Notes under the pieces: model-generated | Told to the model about the DNA's origin: nothing | What the model saw: only the letters and a program-made list of their open reading frames with translations | Database searches by the model: none | Program-made: the position numbers and the translations under genes | Assembly: GCA_963693365.1 (NCBI GenBank) | Contig: CAVNZM010000006.1 | Location: 11,652,481-11,716,480, forward strand | Reading direction: 5' to 3' | DNA from: Amoebidium appalachense | Lineage: Eukaryota > Ichthyosporea | DNA length: 64,000 nucleotides | Part shown: positions 1-27,100 of the stretch, one piece after another | Layout: every line of letters starts with the position of its first letter | Position numbering within the stretch: the first letter of the stretch is position 1

Positions 1-6245
<6,245 letters not shown>

Positions 6246-6355
6246 GGCTTTACTGGCGGGGCAACCGGGCCCTGCCATCACTCAAACTGCGAAGGACCAC
6301 GAATGAAACATTAGATTTAGACTCGATGAAAAGGTGTAGGGTGTCCTGGTGACCA

Positions 6356-6603
6356 CCCAGCCACAATCTCTCTAATCGGATTTTAGACCCAGCCACAATC
6401 TCTCTGATCGGATTTTAGACCCAGCCACAGTCGCTCTAATCGGATTTTAGGCCCAGCCACAATCCCTCTGATCGGATTTTAGACCCAGCCACAATCGCTC
6501 TAATCGGATTTTAGGCCCAGCCACAATCTCTCTAATCGGATTTTAGACCCAGCCACAATCTCTCTAATCGGATTTTAGACCAGCCACAATCTCTCTAATC
6601 GGG
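6356..6603. repeat. 32-bp tandem repeat, 8 copies, just 3' of the formin stop
   Basis: Each unit contains 'agccacaatctctct', 'atcgg' and 'attttag'. Copies differ by a few substitutions, and the last lacks one base. The array starts about 110 bp after the stop at 6245, so it probably lies in the 3' UTR or directly downstream. No clear AATAAA is seen between the stop and the array. Confidence 0.93.
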
Positions 6604-6719
6604 TTTAGCGCGGTTGCTGGATTGGGATTGGTGCGCCGCCACTTGGCCGACGGTCCAAATGCCTCGGCTCGGGCTTGTCGTCGGGCCGGTGGGGCACAGC
6701 CTTGGCTGCAGTGGAGGAT

Positions 6720-6778
<59 letters not shown>

Positions 6779-6779
6779 C

Positions 6780-6817
<38 letters not shown>

Positions 6818-7396
6818 GTGTGTGTGTGCACATTTGTGTGTTTTGGTGGTGGTGGTGGAGGGCAAACAGAGAGGCCTAGGGGAGGGGAGGGGGGGGGTGT
6901 TGTTAGCCAGCTGGGCCAGCAGGTGCGTTAGATCTAATAATAGATGTGATACATTGATGACTTGGTCTGATACGGGCCATGGCTAGGGCGGTCACACGTG
7001 TGGCTGTGGGTTGCACTATCACAGCACAGTCACCGCATGCACATGTTTGCCGGCCTTCCCTTATGCATGTGGGCTTGTCACGGTTTTACAGCATGTCGCA
7101 GAGCTGGTCCTCCTCCTCCTCCCCCCCCCCCCCCCCCCCCCCCCCCCCTCTCCTTCCCCCTCCCCCACTTCTCACAAAAAAAAAAATTTTTTTTTTGAAA
7201 AAAAGAACCCTCCCCAAGACGCCCACCTTCTATGGTTTTTCTTTTAGCACACACAGGCACACAAGGAGGTTTGTGGCTGTAAATTGTACCCCCCTCCCTC
7301 CCCCCTCCCCTCCCCCCCCCCCCCCCCCCCCCCCTCCCCCCCCCTCCTTTCTTTTGCATGGTCCTGCACCACCGGGAAGGAGGGGGGGGTTCATTA
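6604..7396. other. Intergenic, no gene recognised; TG and poly-C runs
   Basis: Holds a (TG)n array at about 6721-6835 with a CG-rich centre, poly-C runs near 7124-7150 and 7300-7345, and an A11T10 block near 7177-7197. Short open frames exist, but none has flanking splice sites that link to a neighbour. It separates the tail-to-tail 3' ends of the formin and the DAP-like gene. Confidence 0.6.
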
Positions 7397-7632
7397 CTAG
7401 GGTGGCCTAGCTTGTACTAGTTTCCCAGGTGCTTCAGGTTCTATCACATCATAATGATAGGATAGGTGTGTTTTGAACACAACCACACATGCATGTTGGA
7501 TATGCATATGGACACAACCAAACATGCATATGGACATGTAAACCCTTGCACCAACACACCCACCCGCCCACCATTGGTCAACCCCGAGGCACAACTTACA
7601 GTAGCCAGCTGCAAAAGTCATGCTCCCGTATC

Positions 7633-7665
<33 letters not shown>

Positions 7666-8059
7666 ACACACACACACAGGCATACACACCCTTCTCCTTC
7701 TTCTCCCCCTCTGTGTCGCTCTGACTCTCACTGGCTCTGCGTGTGCGCTCTGCCTCCACCTTCTCCTGCACCCCCATACGGTTGGCCCTGTGCCCCCCAG
7801 TCAGTATGTCAGCCACACAGCACCCCCCAGCAGGCAGGCACGTACGGCTTGACGGGGTGGTGGTGGGCTGCCTGCTTGATGCGCATACCCCCAGCCATCA
7901 CTGTAGAAGAAAGGGGGGGGGGGGGGTCAGCAGGTTTAGGGATTGTGCCACGGGCATTGAGGAGTCCTGACAGCTGACGCTGTCCTGACAAACATTTTTC
8001 ATATTAATTTTCACATGTGCCAGGGACACCCAGCAGACCAATCCTCTCTCTCTCGCACG

Positions 8060-8100
<41 letters not shown>

Positions 8101-8796
8101 CGTGAGGAATGGGGGCAGAGATGTTCCAAGAGGAACTCTCTCAAGCTCCTATAGCATAGGCCAACATTCACACACACGTACAGAGTGAAAAATGGGGAAC
8201 CACAGCAAACAAACCGCACACGGTGCAGCAACTGTTTGGGTCCTTTCCCTTTTCACACGTGTGGATGCATCTCACTTGCCAGCAGCTTGCAGGGCACGGG
8301 CCTACTCATACACACACGCACACCTAACCAACCAGATGTGACAAACTTACAAGACTGTCCAAAAAGGCGTACCGTTTTAAGCAACCAGCCAACAAACCAG
8401 CGCTGTAACACACACATGCACACGCACACGTATGCGCGCACACACAAGTGCAGTTCCACAGCCTGCATGGCCCCGAGGCTGGCCAAGAGCCAATTCCAAA
8501 GTTTGCCTCATTACTTCACAGAGAGTTCTAGAGCTCCACAGCCTACCATACGCGTGCCATGCTACAGCTGGTCATGCAGTACTAGTCTGGTGGGTGAAAG
8601 AGGAAAAAAATGTGTTCCATATCGAAAGTTGCCATGTGTGTTGCTTTTTCGAGCTATAAAGCCCGTGGCCGTGCCTGGGTAGCCCTTTCCCATGTGTTCT
8701 ATGCATCCCAACTCCCCCTAAGTGGGCCGCACCTGCTTTGGGGTGGCCGGCTAGGACTTCCTCGGTCGTGGCATTATGATCCCCTGGGCTGGACAT
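7397..8796 (-). CDS. DAP-family (death-associated protein 1-like) small protein
   Basis: A small, mostly disordered protein of the DAP/DAP1 family, reported in animals as a negative regulator of autophagy downstream of TOR. Exons on the minus strand: 8796-8733, 7900-7846, 7787-7690 and probably 7440-7397. The joined N-terminus reads MSSPGDHNATTEEVLAGHPK, and the first junction creates AGHPKAVMAGGMRI, closely matching the conserved AGHPPAVKAGGMRI segment of DAP proteins. Phases are 1, 2 and 1, and the total is 261 nt (86 residues; animal DAP is about 102). Exon 3 is Glu/Arg/Ser-rich (VQEKVEAERTRRASES). The last exon (ending LVQARPP) is assigned only by phase and a stop; its acceptor lacks a good pyrimidine tract, so the C-terminus is uncertain. 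The intron after exon 2 is only 58 nt. Divergent to Sam50. Confidence 0.82.
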
Positions 8797-9486
8797 GGTC
8801 AAGGTCCTGTTACCTACTCGCGTAGAGTGCGGTGATAGATGCAAAGAGGGTGCGGGCAGGCTGGCTTGTATGGTCTGGTATGCGGTGTGTGTCTGATATC
8901 CAACACAGATCGAACACAGCTGCTACAAAAAACAAATCAATAGCCTACAATACAGCTCTACAATACACGGTCTGCTGGGCAACGTTGAAGCTTTTTTTGA
9001 ACTTCACCTGAATCAAAGATGAGGGCAGAAAATGGCGGAAGAAGTAAGGTGGCCCACACAGAATACATATTGTCCATTGCAACCACTATGAGAAAGAAAC
9101 AATGTATACATGTTTGAATGTAATTGCTCTGTTTTAATTTGTTATATTATGCTGCATTATTGGTAAAAGTAGAACCAATAAGCATACTTCTTGTTTTAGG
9201 GCTTGTCTTTGCCCACCCTCTTCTGGCACGCAAACATTATTGGTCCAGAGCGGTATATTTGAGTGCGGCAAGAAGGCATTTTATGCCATTTTTGGTAAAT
9301 ATCAGTTGATTGGCTATCCGCGCACTCAGATCCACGATGCAGCCAGAGATGCAAGTCTGAGACTTGCACGTAGACCTTGCCGTGTGCAACGTGTGGGGGT
9401 TATAGAGGAAGGCTCAGGTACCTACCTAAGGGCCTGGATTGCACCGCGTGTATTGAACCGTAAGGGCATAAAGGGCACAGCCAGCC
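8797..9486. promoter_or_regulatory. Shared intergenic promoter region between DAP-like (-) and SAMM50 (+)
   Basis: 690 bp between two start codons that point away from each other. It contains CCAAT boxes in both orientations: ccaat near 9174, and attgg near 9238 and 9309. The base composition is unlike the repeat-filled introns. No convincing TATA box was found for either gene. Divergent transcription is inferred from gene order. Confidence 0.55.
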
Positions 9487-18812
<9,326 letters not shown>

Positions 18813-19286
18813 CCCACCACCACACCCACAGCCCAACCACCACAGCACAGCCGTGCCCACTACACAGCCCAAGGACGGCTCGCACACGCCCATACAAACA
18901 AACAGTCCCGCACATGCAAACACGTGCAGACACGACACACCGGTTCCCACCAGCACAAGCACACACGCACGGTTACTGGAATGACCTTTACCACACCAAA
19001 CATGAGCTCAATTGCATCCATATGAAAGAAAGCTGACACGGCTCGCATGATGGTCGTGCGCGTTTGCAAACAACCCTGTAATTCATTAGCTTCTGCCATG
19101 TTTGTGGGTAGCTAGCTGGTGATTGTATGCCACTGTTGCTACGTAGTTCGAGATAAACAAATGTTTGGATGAGTGCTTGGTGATTGCATCACATGTTGAT
19201 TTATTGCACCCCACCGTACCCTGTACAGGGCCTGTACATAGTTTGGCCCTGCCGGCCAGGGCCTCAGGCGGCCTGTAACGTGAAAC

Positions 19287-19292
19287 AATAAA
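19287..19292 (+). terminator. AATAAA, candidate SAMM50 polyadenylation signal
   Basis: The hexamer lies 475 bp after the SAMM50 stop and before the arrestin-like promoter, in non-repetitive sequence. It is the only canonical signal I noticed in this interval. Confidence 0.5.
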
Positions 19293-19385
19293 GTAATGAG
19301 TTTGTCGAAAAGGGATGCATATGAAATTTCAATTTGTTGCCTATCAAAGGAAGACGTTTCAAACTTTCAAAACGTAAACACACAT

Positions 19386-19440
19386 CACGTGACCGTGCGC
19401 GGTAGACCAATGGCCGCGCGCAGCATCAAGAGATATAAAA
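19386..19440 (+). promoter_or_regulatory. Core promoter of the arrestin-like gene: CACGTG, CCAAT, TATAAAA
   Basis: An E-box CACGTG at 19386-19391, CCAAT at 19407-19411 and TATAAAA at 19434-19440 lie in the usual order and spacing, about 130 bp before the start codon at 19570. This is the clearest promoter in the window. Confidence 0.6.
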
Positions 19441-19569
19441 AGGCACAACTGAGGCAACACTGAAAAAACCGTGCAAGCCATGACTGCCCTGCGCTGGAAC
19501 TAATATAAAGGCAAGAGTAGACTCAACCTACACGCACACGCACGCACGAGGCCACGCACACGCACGGCC

Positions 19570-20589
19570 ATGGCAGCGACTTTGCGGCGCACGTTCAGCG
19601 GGGTGGCTGCGGTGTCGGCCAGCACACTGCCAGGCGCGAGCAGGCGGCACCTCAGCACAGGCACAGCACTCTTCAACGTGCACTGCGACAGAAACGTCTA
19701 CTATGATGGCGACACGGGTGCGTGCCTGTGCCTGTGCGTGTGTGCGTGTGTGTGTCTGCGTCTAAGTGGCCTATAGAAGTAGGCTGTGTGTGGAGTGGAG
19801 GTGTAAGGCAGAGTGTGTTACTGAGGCTTATGCTCGAACCGTGTTGTCTGTGTCCCCCAGTGGCCTGCACCGTCCCTGCCCCTTCATGTTTTAAGCCCAT
19901 ACGTTGCCTTTATCATGACACCTGTCTATCACTGCGAATGAGGGGTAGCTGTCCGTGTGGGTCTTTGTACCCCAAACTCTATCTGGTTTGGCCCAACTTG
20001 CGTGGCACAGGTCACAGGTGCCTGGTTCAGTGAAGTGTGTGTGGGGGGGCAGATGGGTGTGTGGGTCCACGTGTGTGCGGGCTTGTGCTCTTGCGTGTGT
20101 GTGCGTGCACGTGTGCATGTGTGTGTTTCTGTGTGTGTGTGTGTGCGTGTGGGCGAGAGGGTCTGTGCGTTCCTGCTTGCACGTGCATGTGTGTGCGCGT
20201 GTGTGCACGTGTGCGTGGCGATGGGTATGGACACACCCGTGCAATAACCCTGCTTTGTAAGTGTGTGGCTCTACTGTCTGTCGACTGTGAGCTGCTATAG
20301 TTTCTTTTTCACACGCCTAGCATTAACATTGGCGGGGAGGTGTGTACACATACGTGCCAACTTGTGTGTGCCCACCTGTAGTGTGCAAACCTGACTGGCA
20401 CTGTTGTGTTAAATGTGGTTGAAAGTATATTTTTTATGTGTTCGCTGTTCTCGTTAAATTTTTTTTTCCTTGTTGGCGTCTCTCTGAAGCAATTCTGCAT
20501 TTTTTTTCCTTCTTTGCGCCATGTGTGCAGTGGTATGGTGGTGTCTGTGTGTGGAGCGTGTGTGTGTGTCTATATCTGTGTATGTTTGT

Positions 20590-20627
<38 letters not shown>

Positions 20628-20714
20628 ACGCGCGCGCGCGTGTGTATGTGCGTGTGTGTAGTGTCTGGTTGTTGTTTTTTTTCCTTTGGTTTTTGTGCTT
20701 TTTTTTTTTTCTTT

Positions 20715-20751
<37 letters not shown>

Positions 20752-20972
20752 AAGTCATGTGCTTCTGTGTGCTGCAGGTGTGCTGACATTTTTTTGCAGT
20801 GTCTGGACACGTACACGGCAGTGTGTACCGGGCCATCCACGTGACGGCCATCACCATGACCCTCTCCTGTGAGTTTGCATACAGCGACACCAGCGGCACC
20901 CAGCACACAGACACCCTCTTTTCTAACGGGGTCACCATATGGGAGGGCAGCGAGCTGCAGCCCGGCAGTTAC

Positions 20973-21039
<67 letters not shown>

Positions 21040-21106
21040 ATGCGTGCGTGCCCGTGCGCGTGTGTGTGTGTGTATGTGTGTGTGTGTCTGTGTGTGTGTG
21101 TGCGTG

Positions 21107-21153
<47 letters not shown>

Positions 21154-21938
21154 TGGTGGTTTGGCCGCATGTCTGGTTGCGTACATGTATGCACACATGT
21201 GGCATATAGGTGAGCCTGTCATGTATGTGCTGGTGTGTTTTTCATGTGTGCGTGTGCCTTCTTTCGGCATTCGTGCCTGTCTTTCACGGTGGGTGCCTGC
21301 TCTTCTGTATGTTTTATACCGGCCCTGTGTCTGGGTCCTCTGTGTTGGTAAACCACCTAATTTGGCAATTTATGGGGCTAACCACAAGGGGATGGATTAT
21401 CTGATCCGGTAAACGTTATGGGAGGGTAAACAAATTTCAGAAGGCAAACAATTGTAGAGGGTAAACTATATGGGAGGGTGAGCAATTTTAGAGGGTAAAC
21501 TATAGGGGAGGGTAAACAATTATAGAGGATAAACTATATGGGAGGTTGAACAATTGTAGAAGGTAAAATATATGGGAGGGTAAACAATTGTACAGGGTAA
21601 ACTATATGGGAGGGTAAACAATTGTAGAGGGTAAACTATATGGGAGGATAAACAATTGTACAGGGTAAACAATTGTAGAGGGTAAACTATATGGGAGGAT
21701 AAACAATTGTACAGGGTAAACTATACGGGTGGCTGTGGCCATGGCCTGGCACTGAGGCGCTGTGTCCCCCCAGACCTGCCGTTTGACATCACCGTCCCCC
21801 CCCACCTGCCGCCGTCGGCCGAGACCCTTCGCTGTGCACCCACGGGGCTGCCAGTCAATCATATTCGCTGGAGGGTCACGGCCACGTGCACGGTAGGCAG
21901 CCAATAGGACACGGGCACACGTGCATGAAGCCAATAGG

Positions 21939-21990
<52 letters not shown>

Positions 21991-22383
21991 GTGTGTGCAT
22001 CCAGCCATAAAGATGCACACACGTGTGGACGCAGCCAATAAGACACACATGCATGCAGCTAATATAACACACACACACACACACACGTGTGCATGCAGCC
22101 AATAACACGCACACGTGTGTGCATGCAGCCAATAAGACACACACACATGCATGCAGCTAATCAGACACACACACACACATATACGTGTGCATGCAGACAA
22201 TATGACACACACAAACATGCACAGACCCAATTAGCTGTCAGGGACCTACACAGCAGTGCACACACACGGACACAGGCACAGGCTATGTTAGGTGTCTGTC
22301 GGGAATGCAAACCCACCGAGCAGGTACACACACCAATCCAGCCACATGCAGCCACCTGCCATCAGCCTTGCCTATGGGGACCA

Positions 22384-22426
<43 letters not shown>

Positions 22427-23385
22427 AAAAAAAAAAAAAAAAAAACGACCAACCAACCAACCACCACCACCACCACGTGCACCCCGTCTCACGCCCACCC
22501 CCCTACAGCATGCCGAGGCTGGGCCCAATGTAGCGCTTGCCTCTTCCGTGTTCCACAAAGCCACCCGGCCTGACCCAGCCGTGCCCCCACCATCCACTTT
22601 TGCATATGCCCGCAGCAGGGACAGGCGGCTGTACGTGTTCGGCCAGCTGGAAAAGCACACGTACGTGCGGGGGGGAGCCTGTGGGGGTGCACCTGGTGGT
22701 GCATGGGCCGCAGGGCGCAGCCGGGGAGGTAGTGAGCCTGGGGGCTGTGGCCGTGCAGACGGAGATGCTGGCCGGGCCCGGGCAGGAGCACGTGGCACGG
22801 CAGCACGTGCTGGACGAGGCCGAGGTGGCGCTGGGTGGGCCCAGGCAATGCATGGACGGGGCATGTGAGCGCTGCGTGCTGCTGCCTGCTGCGGGGGACG
22901 AGTGCCAGGGGGTGGTGGCCAGGGGGCCGGTCAGCAGCCTGGGCAGCGAGGACACAGATCACGTGCTGGCACTGGGCGGCAGGGCCAGGGTGGGGCTGGC
23001 TGCAAGCACCATGTACAGGGCCAGTGGCCAGGACGGGGCCACCCTGCTGGTCAGCTACAGCGTGCACATCAGGGCAGCAACCAGGGACGGCACACTGCTG
23101 GACGCCGCAATTCCCTTCCGTTTGGTCGACACGGCAGGGGCACCGCCCAGTGACAGGGTGGACCCTGTGGGTGGCACCATGCAGGGGGGGGAGGAAACAG
23201 AGGCAGAGTGCAACGGCACGAAGGAGGGTGGTGTGAAGGGGGACGTGGAAGGGCAGGGAGAGGGGGAGGCACAGGTAGAGGGGGAGGCGCAGGTGGAGGG
23301 GGAGCAGGAGGGGGTGGCAGAAGGCAAGACCAAGGACGGCCTCCACGGGTGGGGGGGGCCGGTAGCCGTTGTAGGGGCACAGTAG
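19570..23385 (+). CDS. Arrestin-fold protein (N and C domains) with a frame break in exon 4
   Basis: Probable cargo/receptor adaptor of the arrestin superfamily. Exons: 19570-19717, 20800-20973, 21774-21892, 22509-23385. The N-domain opens with [17 protein letters not shown], then [30 protein letters not shown] and [17 protein letters not shown], the typical alpha-arrestin pattern. The C-domain has [20 protein letters not shown] and [18 protein letters not shown], resembling 'YYHGEPISVNV' and 'IIVSYKVKV' of beta-arrestins. The two halves of exon 4 are in different frames: a run of seven G (22669-22675) must lose one base for YVRG to continue into [11 protein letters not shown] read this as a sequencing or assembly indel, though a real frameshift is possible. 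The corrected length is about 438 residues. The tail (23190-23340) is Glu/Gly-rich (EGEAQVEGE). The first ~35 residues are Arg/Ser/Ala-rich and presequence-like. Confidence 0.85.
21416..21725. repeat. ~34-bp minisatellite (gggagggtaaacaattgtag, agggtaaactatat), about 9 copies
   Basis: AT-rich units that vary by small changes. It lies in intron 2 of the arrestin-like gene, about 50 bp before exon 21774-21892. Confidence 0.92.
22390..22445. repeat. C27-A29 composite homopolymer in the arrestin-like gene
   Basis: A C run is followed directly by an A run in the last intron, about 60 bp before the acceptor at 22508. Same polarity as the tracts at 16763, 61297 and 62302. Confidence 0.92.
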
Positions 23386-23709
23386 GGCACAGACACGTTA
23401 TTGGCTGGGTGTCCTTCGCGGCTGGGGGCCAGCCACCAGCATATACCTGCATGGCCTTCGTGGTTTGTCTAAGTTCGCTTACGAATGTACCGTCTGAATG
23501 CATGGGCTCACCCTACACATACGTCACTTAGCTGTGATGGATTGCATGTTCTGTTCTGAATGTCGACACATCCAAATTATGCCATACGTATATGCTTTGT
23601 GCATCTTTTTTAAAACGCTTATCCAAATTGTACTATATCTATGTATAATATATGTATGCATATATAAATGTACTGCCAATGTACTGTGTGCAAATTCTGA
23701 ACGTCGACA

Positions 23710-23715
23710 AATAAA
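23710..23715 (+). terminator. AATAAA, candidate polyadenylation signal of the arrestin-like gene
   Basis: Located 325 bp after the stop at 23385, in AT-rich sequence between two convergent genes. Plausible by position only. Confidence 0.45.
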
Positions 23716-23756
23716 CCCATGTGTGTGCTGCAAATGTGTGCTGCCCGCATGATCTG

Positions 23757-23900
23757 AATGTCGACATTAGACCAAGTGTATGTCAACATTGGACCAAGTG
23801 TATGTCGACATTAGACCAAGTGTATGTCGACATTGGACCAAGTGTATGTCTACATTAGACAAAGTGTATGTCAACATTGGACCAAGTGTATGTCGACATG
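23757..23900. repeat. ~22-bp minisatellite at a convergent 3' boundary, 6-7 copies
   Basis: Units read 'tgtcgacattagaccaagtg' plus 'ta', with small variants (gtcaacattgg). It ends within a few bases of the CDC27 stop codon (23905-23907, minus strand), so it would form the start of the CDC27 3' UTR. Confidence 0.92.
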
Positions 23901-23904
23901 CTTG

Positions 23905-24067
23905 TTACTGGTCCTCTGCAATGTCGTGTGCCTCCTCATCGTCCTCGCTGAGTGCCTGCTGGCCCATGGCCTCCCGCATCTGCCTGTGGCCACAGTCAGC
24001 ATCACACGGGGAGGATGCATGCCCATGCACGTGCTGGTGGTGGTGGGATGTGTGTGTGTGTGAGTGG

Positions 24068-24107
<40 letters not shown>

Positions 24108-27100
24108 CTACCCGCTGATGCCTCTTGGGTCCAGGTCTCTGGCCCAGGTCAGGTACTTGATAGCCCTGTGAGTCCCCTCAGCCCCCTGCCCAGTGCCCCT
24201 CCCCCCTTCTCCCACTCTTCTCCCCCCCCCCCCTCCCCCCTCCCCCCCCGGGGCACGCACTGGTCCTGGCTGCCGGCCCTCTTGTGCAGGCGGGCCATAA
24301 GCAGATAGACGCTAGGCTCTTTGGGCGCCAGCCCGGCCAGCTCCTCAAGCTCACTTTGTGCCTCCTGCATGTGGGGGGGGGGGTCAACGGCACATATGAC
24401 GTGCATGGATATAACGTGCATGTGTGCCGGTCCTGTTTGGGTGGCCTGTGTGTGGCTGTTCGGCATGAGGGCAGAGAAGCATGCTCGCCTGTATGCACAT
24501 GCTAAAATATGCATGCATGTTGCAGGTCGATGCAGGCAGTGTGCATTTGTACTGTGTGCATGGTACTGTGTGCATGGTATGGTACTGTGTGCATGGTATG
24601 GTACTGTGTGCATGATATGGTACTGTGTGCATGGTACTGCGTGCATGGTACTGTGTGCATGATATGGTACTGTGTGCATGCTACTGTATGCATGGTACTG
24701 TATGCATGGTACTGTGTGCATGGTACTGTGTGCACGCTACTGTATGCATGGTACTGTGTGCACGCTACTGTATGCATGCCCCTGTGTGCATGGTACTGTG
24801 TACATGCCCCTGTGTGCACGGTACTGTGTGCATGCTACTGTGTGCATGCTACTGTGTGCATGCTACTGTATGCATGGTACCATGTGCATAGTACCGTGTG
24901 CATGCCACTGTGTGCCCTACCTGTGTGCGGTCCATAGCGGCCAGCACACAGGCCCTCTGGTACTTTGCCAGGGGGTTGCGCCTGTCCAGCCGCAGGCCCT
25001 CTGTGAACCGCTGCAGTGCCTCCTCGTGCCGCCGCCGTGCAAGCAGTACCTGCAAGCAGCCGTGAGGGGTCTTGTTCCTCATGCCTTTTTGGGGCGGCCA
25101 CGTCCAAATACTGACATAGTGGCCCAACTCTATGGACACAACCAATCCTTAGCCCACAAACGGCAAAAAAAAACAAGGGATCTGCACATTTCACAGTCCG
25201 AGGCCCATACACCGTTTTTTTTTTTTTTTTTGGGGGGGGGGGGGGGGGGCGGGACCACTGAGACACCCAGGCACAACCTTGGTTGAGCAGGAGCAAACTA
25301 CGTGCCCAGTATGACGGCACGTCTATTATACACAGGAACAAAACACACCAAGATGCAATAGGTGCGCACGTGTTAGCCACCACACCAACATGGATGTGCA
25401 CGTGCAACGCACCATGCCGATGTAGGTGTGCAGCACGCAGTTGTGGGGGTTGATGTCTGCGGCCTTCAAGAAGTGGTACTTTGCCAGCTCGTGCTTCTCC
25501 TGGCGGTAGTAGACCATGCCCAGCCCGTACCAGGCGTTGTAGTGCCGCCCGTCCAGCATGATGGCCGTGCGGAAGCAGCCCAGCGCCCGCTCCATGTCCT
25601 CCGTGTACACGTGCTCATGCCCCAGCAGCGTGTAGCCGTACACGTGCAGCGGGTCCACCTGCACCCCCCTCAGCACGTGCCCCCCTGTCCACCCCCCCGG
25701 GGCCATGCACGTGCCTGGATGGCCCGCTCAAAGAACTTCTGTGCTGCCACGTGCTCCTTCTGCACGCTGAAGCAGTTGCCCACCTGCCTCCTCTGTCAGC
25801 AACCCCCTTCTCCCCCCCCTCCCTCCCCCTCCCCCTCCCCCCCTTCCCATGTGCAAGCACGTACCACACACCAGGTCTCTGGGCTGCCCTTGTGCTGCTC
25901 GACCATTTCATGTGCCAAGCCACTCAGAGCCTTTTCCTGCCCAACACCAATGTTAGTCCCCCCTCCCCCCCCGCCCCACCCAATGCCGTGTCCGTACCTT
26001 TCTCAGGTGCCACAGCACGGTGGAGTACATGTCCATGCCCAGTACCTGGTGGGGCGCCAACCGGCGCACCTCCACGTATGCCTGCTCGGCCTGTAGCCCC
26101 CCTCAGCACCCGCAAACACTCAATCCCCCGCTCAGCACCCACAAACACTCAATCCCCCCCCTCAGCACCCGCAAACACTCAATCCCCCCCTCCGCCCCCC
26201 ACGTACTGCACGGTAGTTTGCCGTCTCGACGTGGGCCCTGGCCACCATTGCCTGCACCCAGCCTGTGGCCTGGTGGGCCGGGGGCAGGCTGCCAAACCTG
26301 GCCAGCGCCTGGGGGCAGCGGTAGCGGCACAGGGCCTGGTAGCTGCCATGGTGTCAGCACCCAGCCAGCACCCCAACACCCCCCCGGGCACATACGCCTC
26401 AGCCAGGCCCAACATCAAATCCATGGCCCCTTCCATGGCCCCCACTGGCACTGCTGCGGCCCGGCTGGGGGGGCTGGTGCTGGGGCTGGGCGAGCCTGCA
26501 GCAAAGTGTTAGCAGCCCCCTGCAGGCCCATGCCACCCACGTGTGTGCCTGGAAGGGGTGGAGTGAGCGTGACAGCACACGGTGGGGCACGTACGGGTGG
26601 GCAGGTGGTGGGGGCTGCAGTCAGGGTGCTGGGCCGCAAATTGCGCATGGCCCGGGTGGTGGCCTTGGTGGGTGCCTGCAGGGCATGGTCAGGGCAAAGG
26701 AACAGGGACCCATAGAAGAGGGGCACACATGCTGGCGGGCATGCACGTGCACACAAGAGTGCCACGGGTGGTTGGCCACACACACAGGAAGCACACATCC
26801 AACCAACTAACGCCACAACAGCCTAAACAGTACACACATGTCGTGTCACACGTGTTTTGTGGAACCCACACAAGCCCTGGCATACACGTGCATGACACAT
26901 GGCGTGGGTTGAGCACACAAATGGAACACACATTCACAGCAAACACGTGCACGGCACCCACCAGAGGCGGTGCATTGTGATCTGTTGCCGAGGACTCAGA
27001 CTCCGAGTCGGACAGGCGGTGCTTGCGTGATCGTGTGCGGGGGCCCTCGCCTGCCGCTGCTGGCCCTGGTGCTGCCTGCATGCACAGGGGGAGGGTTGGT

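Noticed and set aside
24509-24937. Cys/His/Val/Tyr-rich repeat frames
   Set aside because: Minisatellite in CDC27 intron 15; the CDC27 exons on either side join in phase without it.
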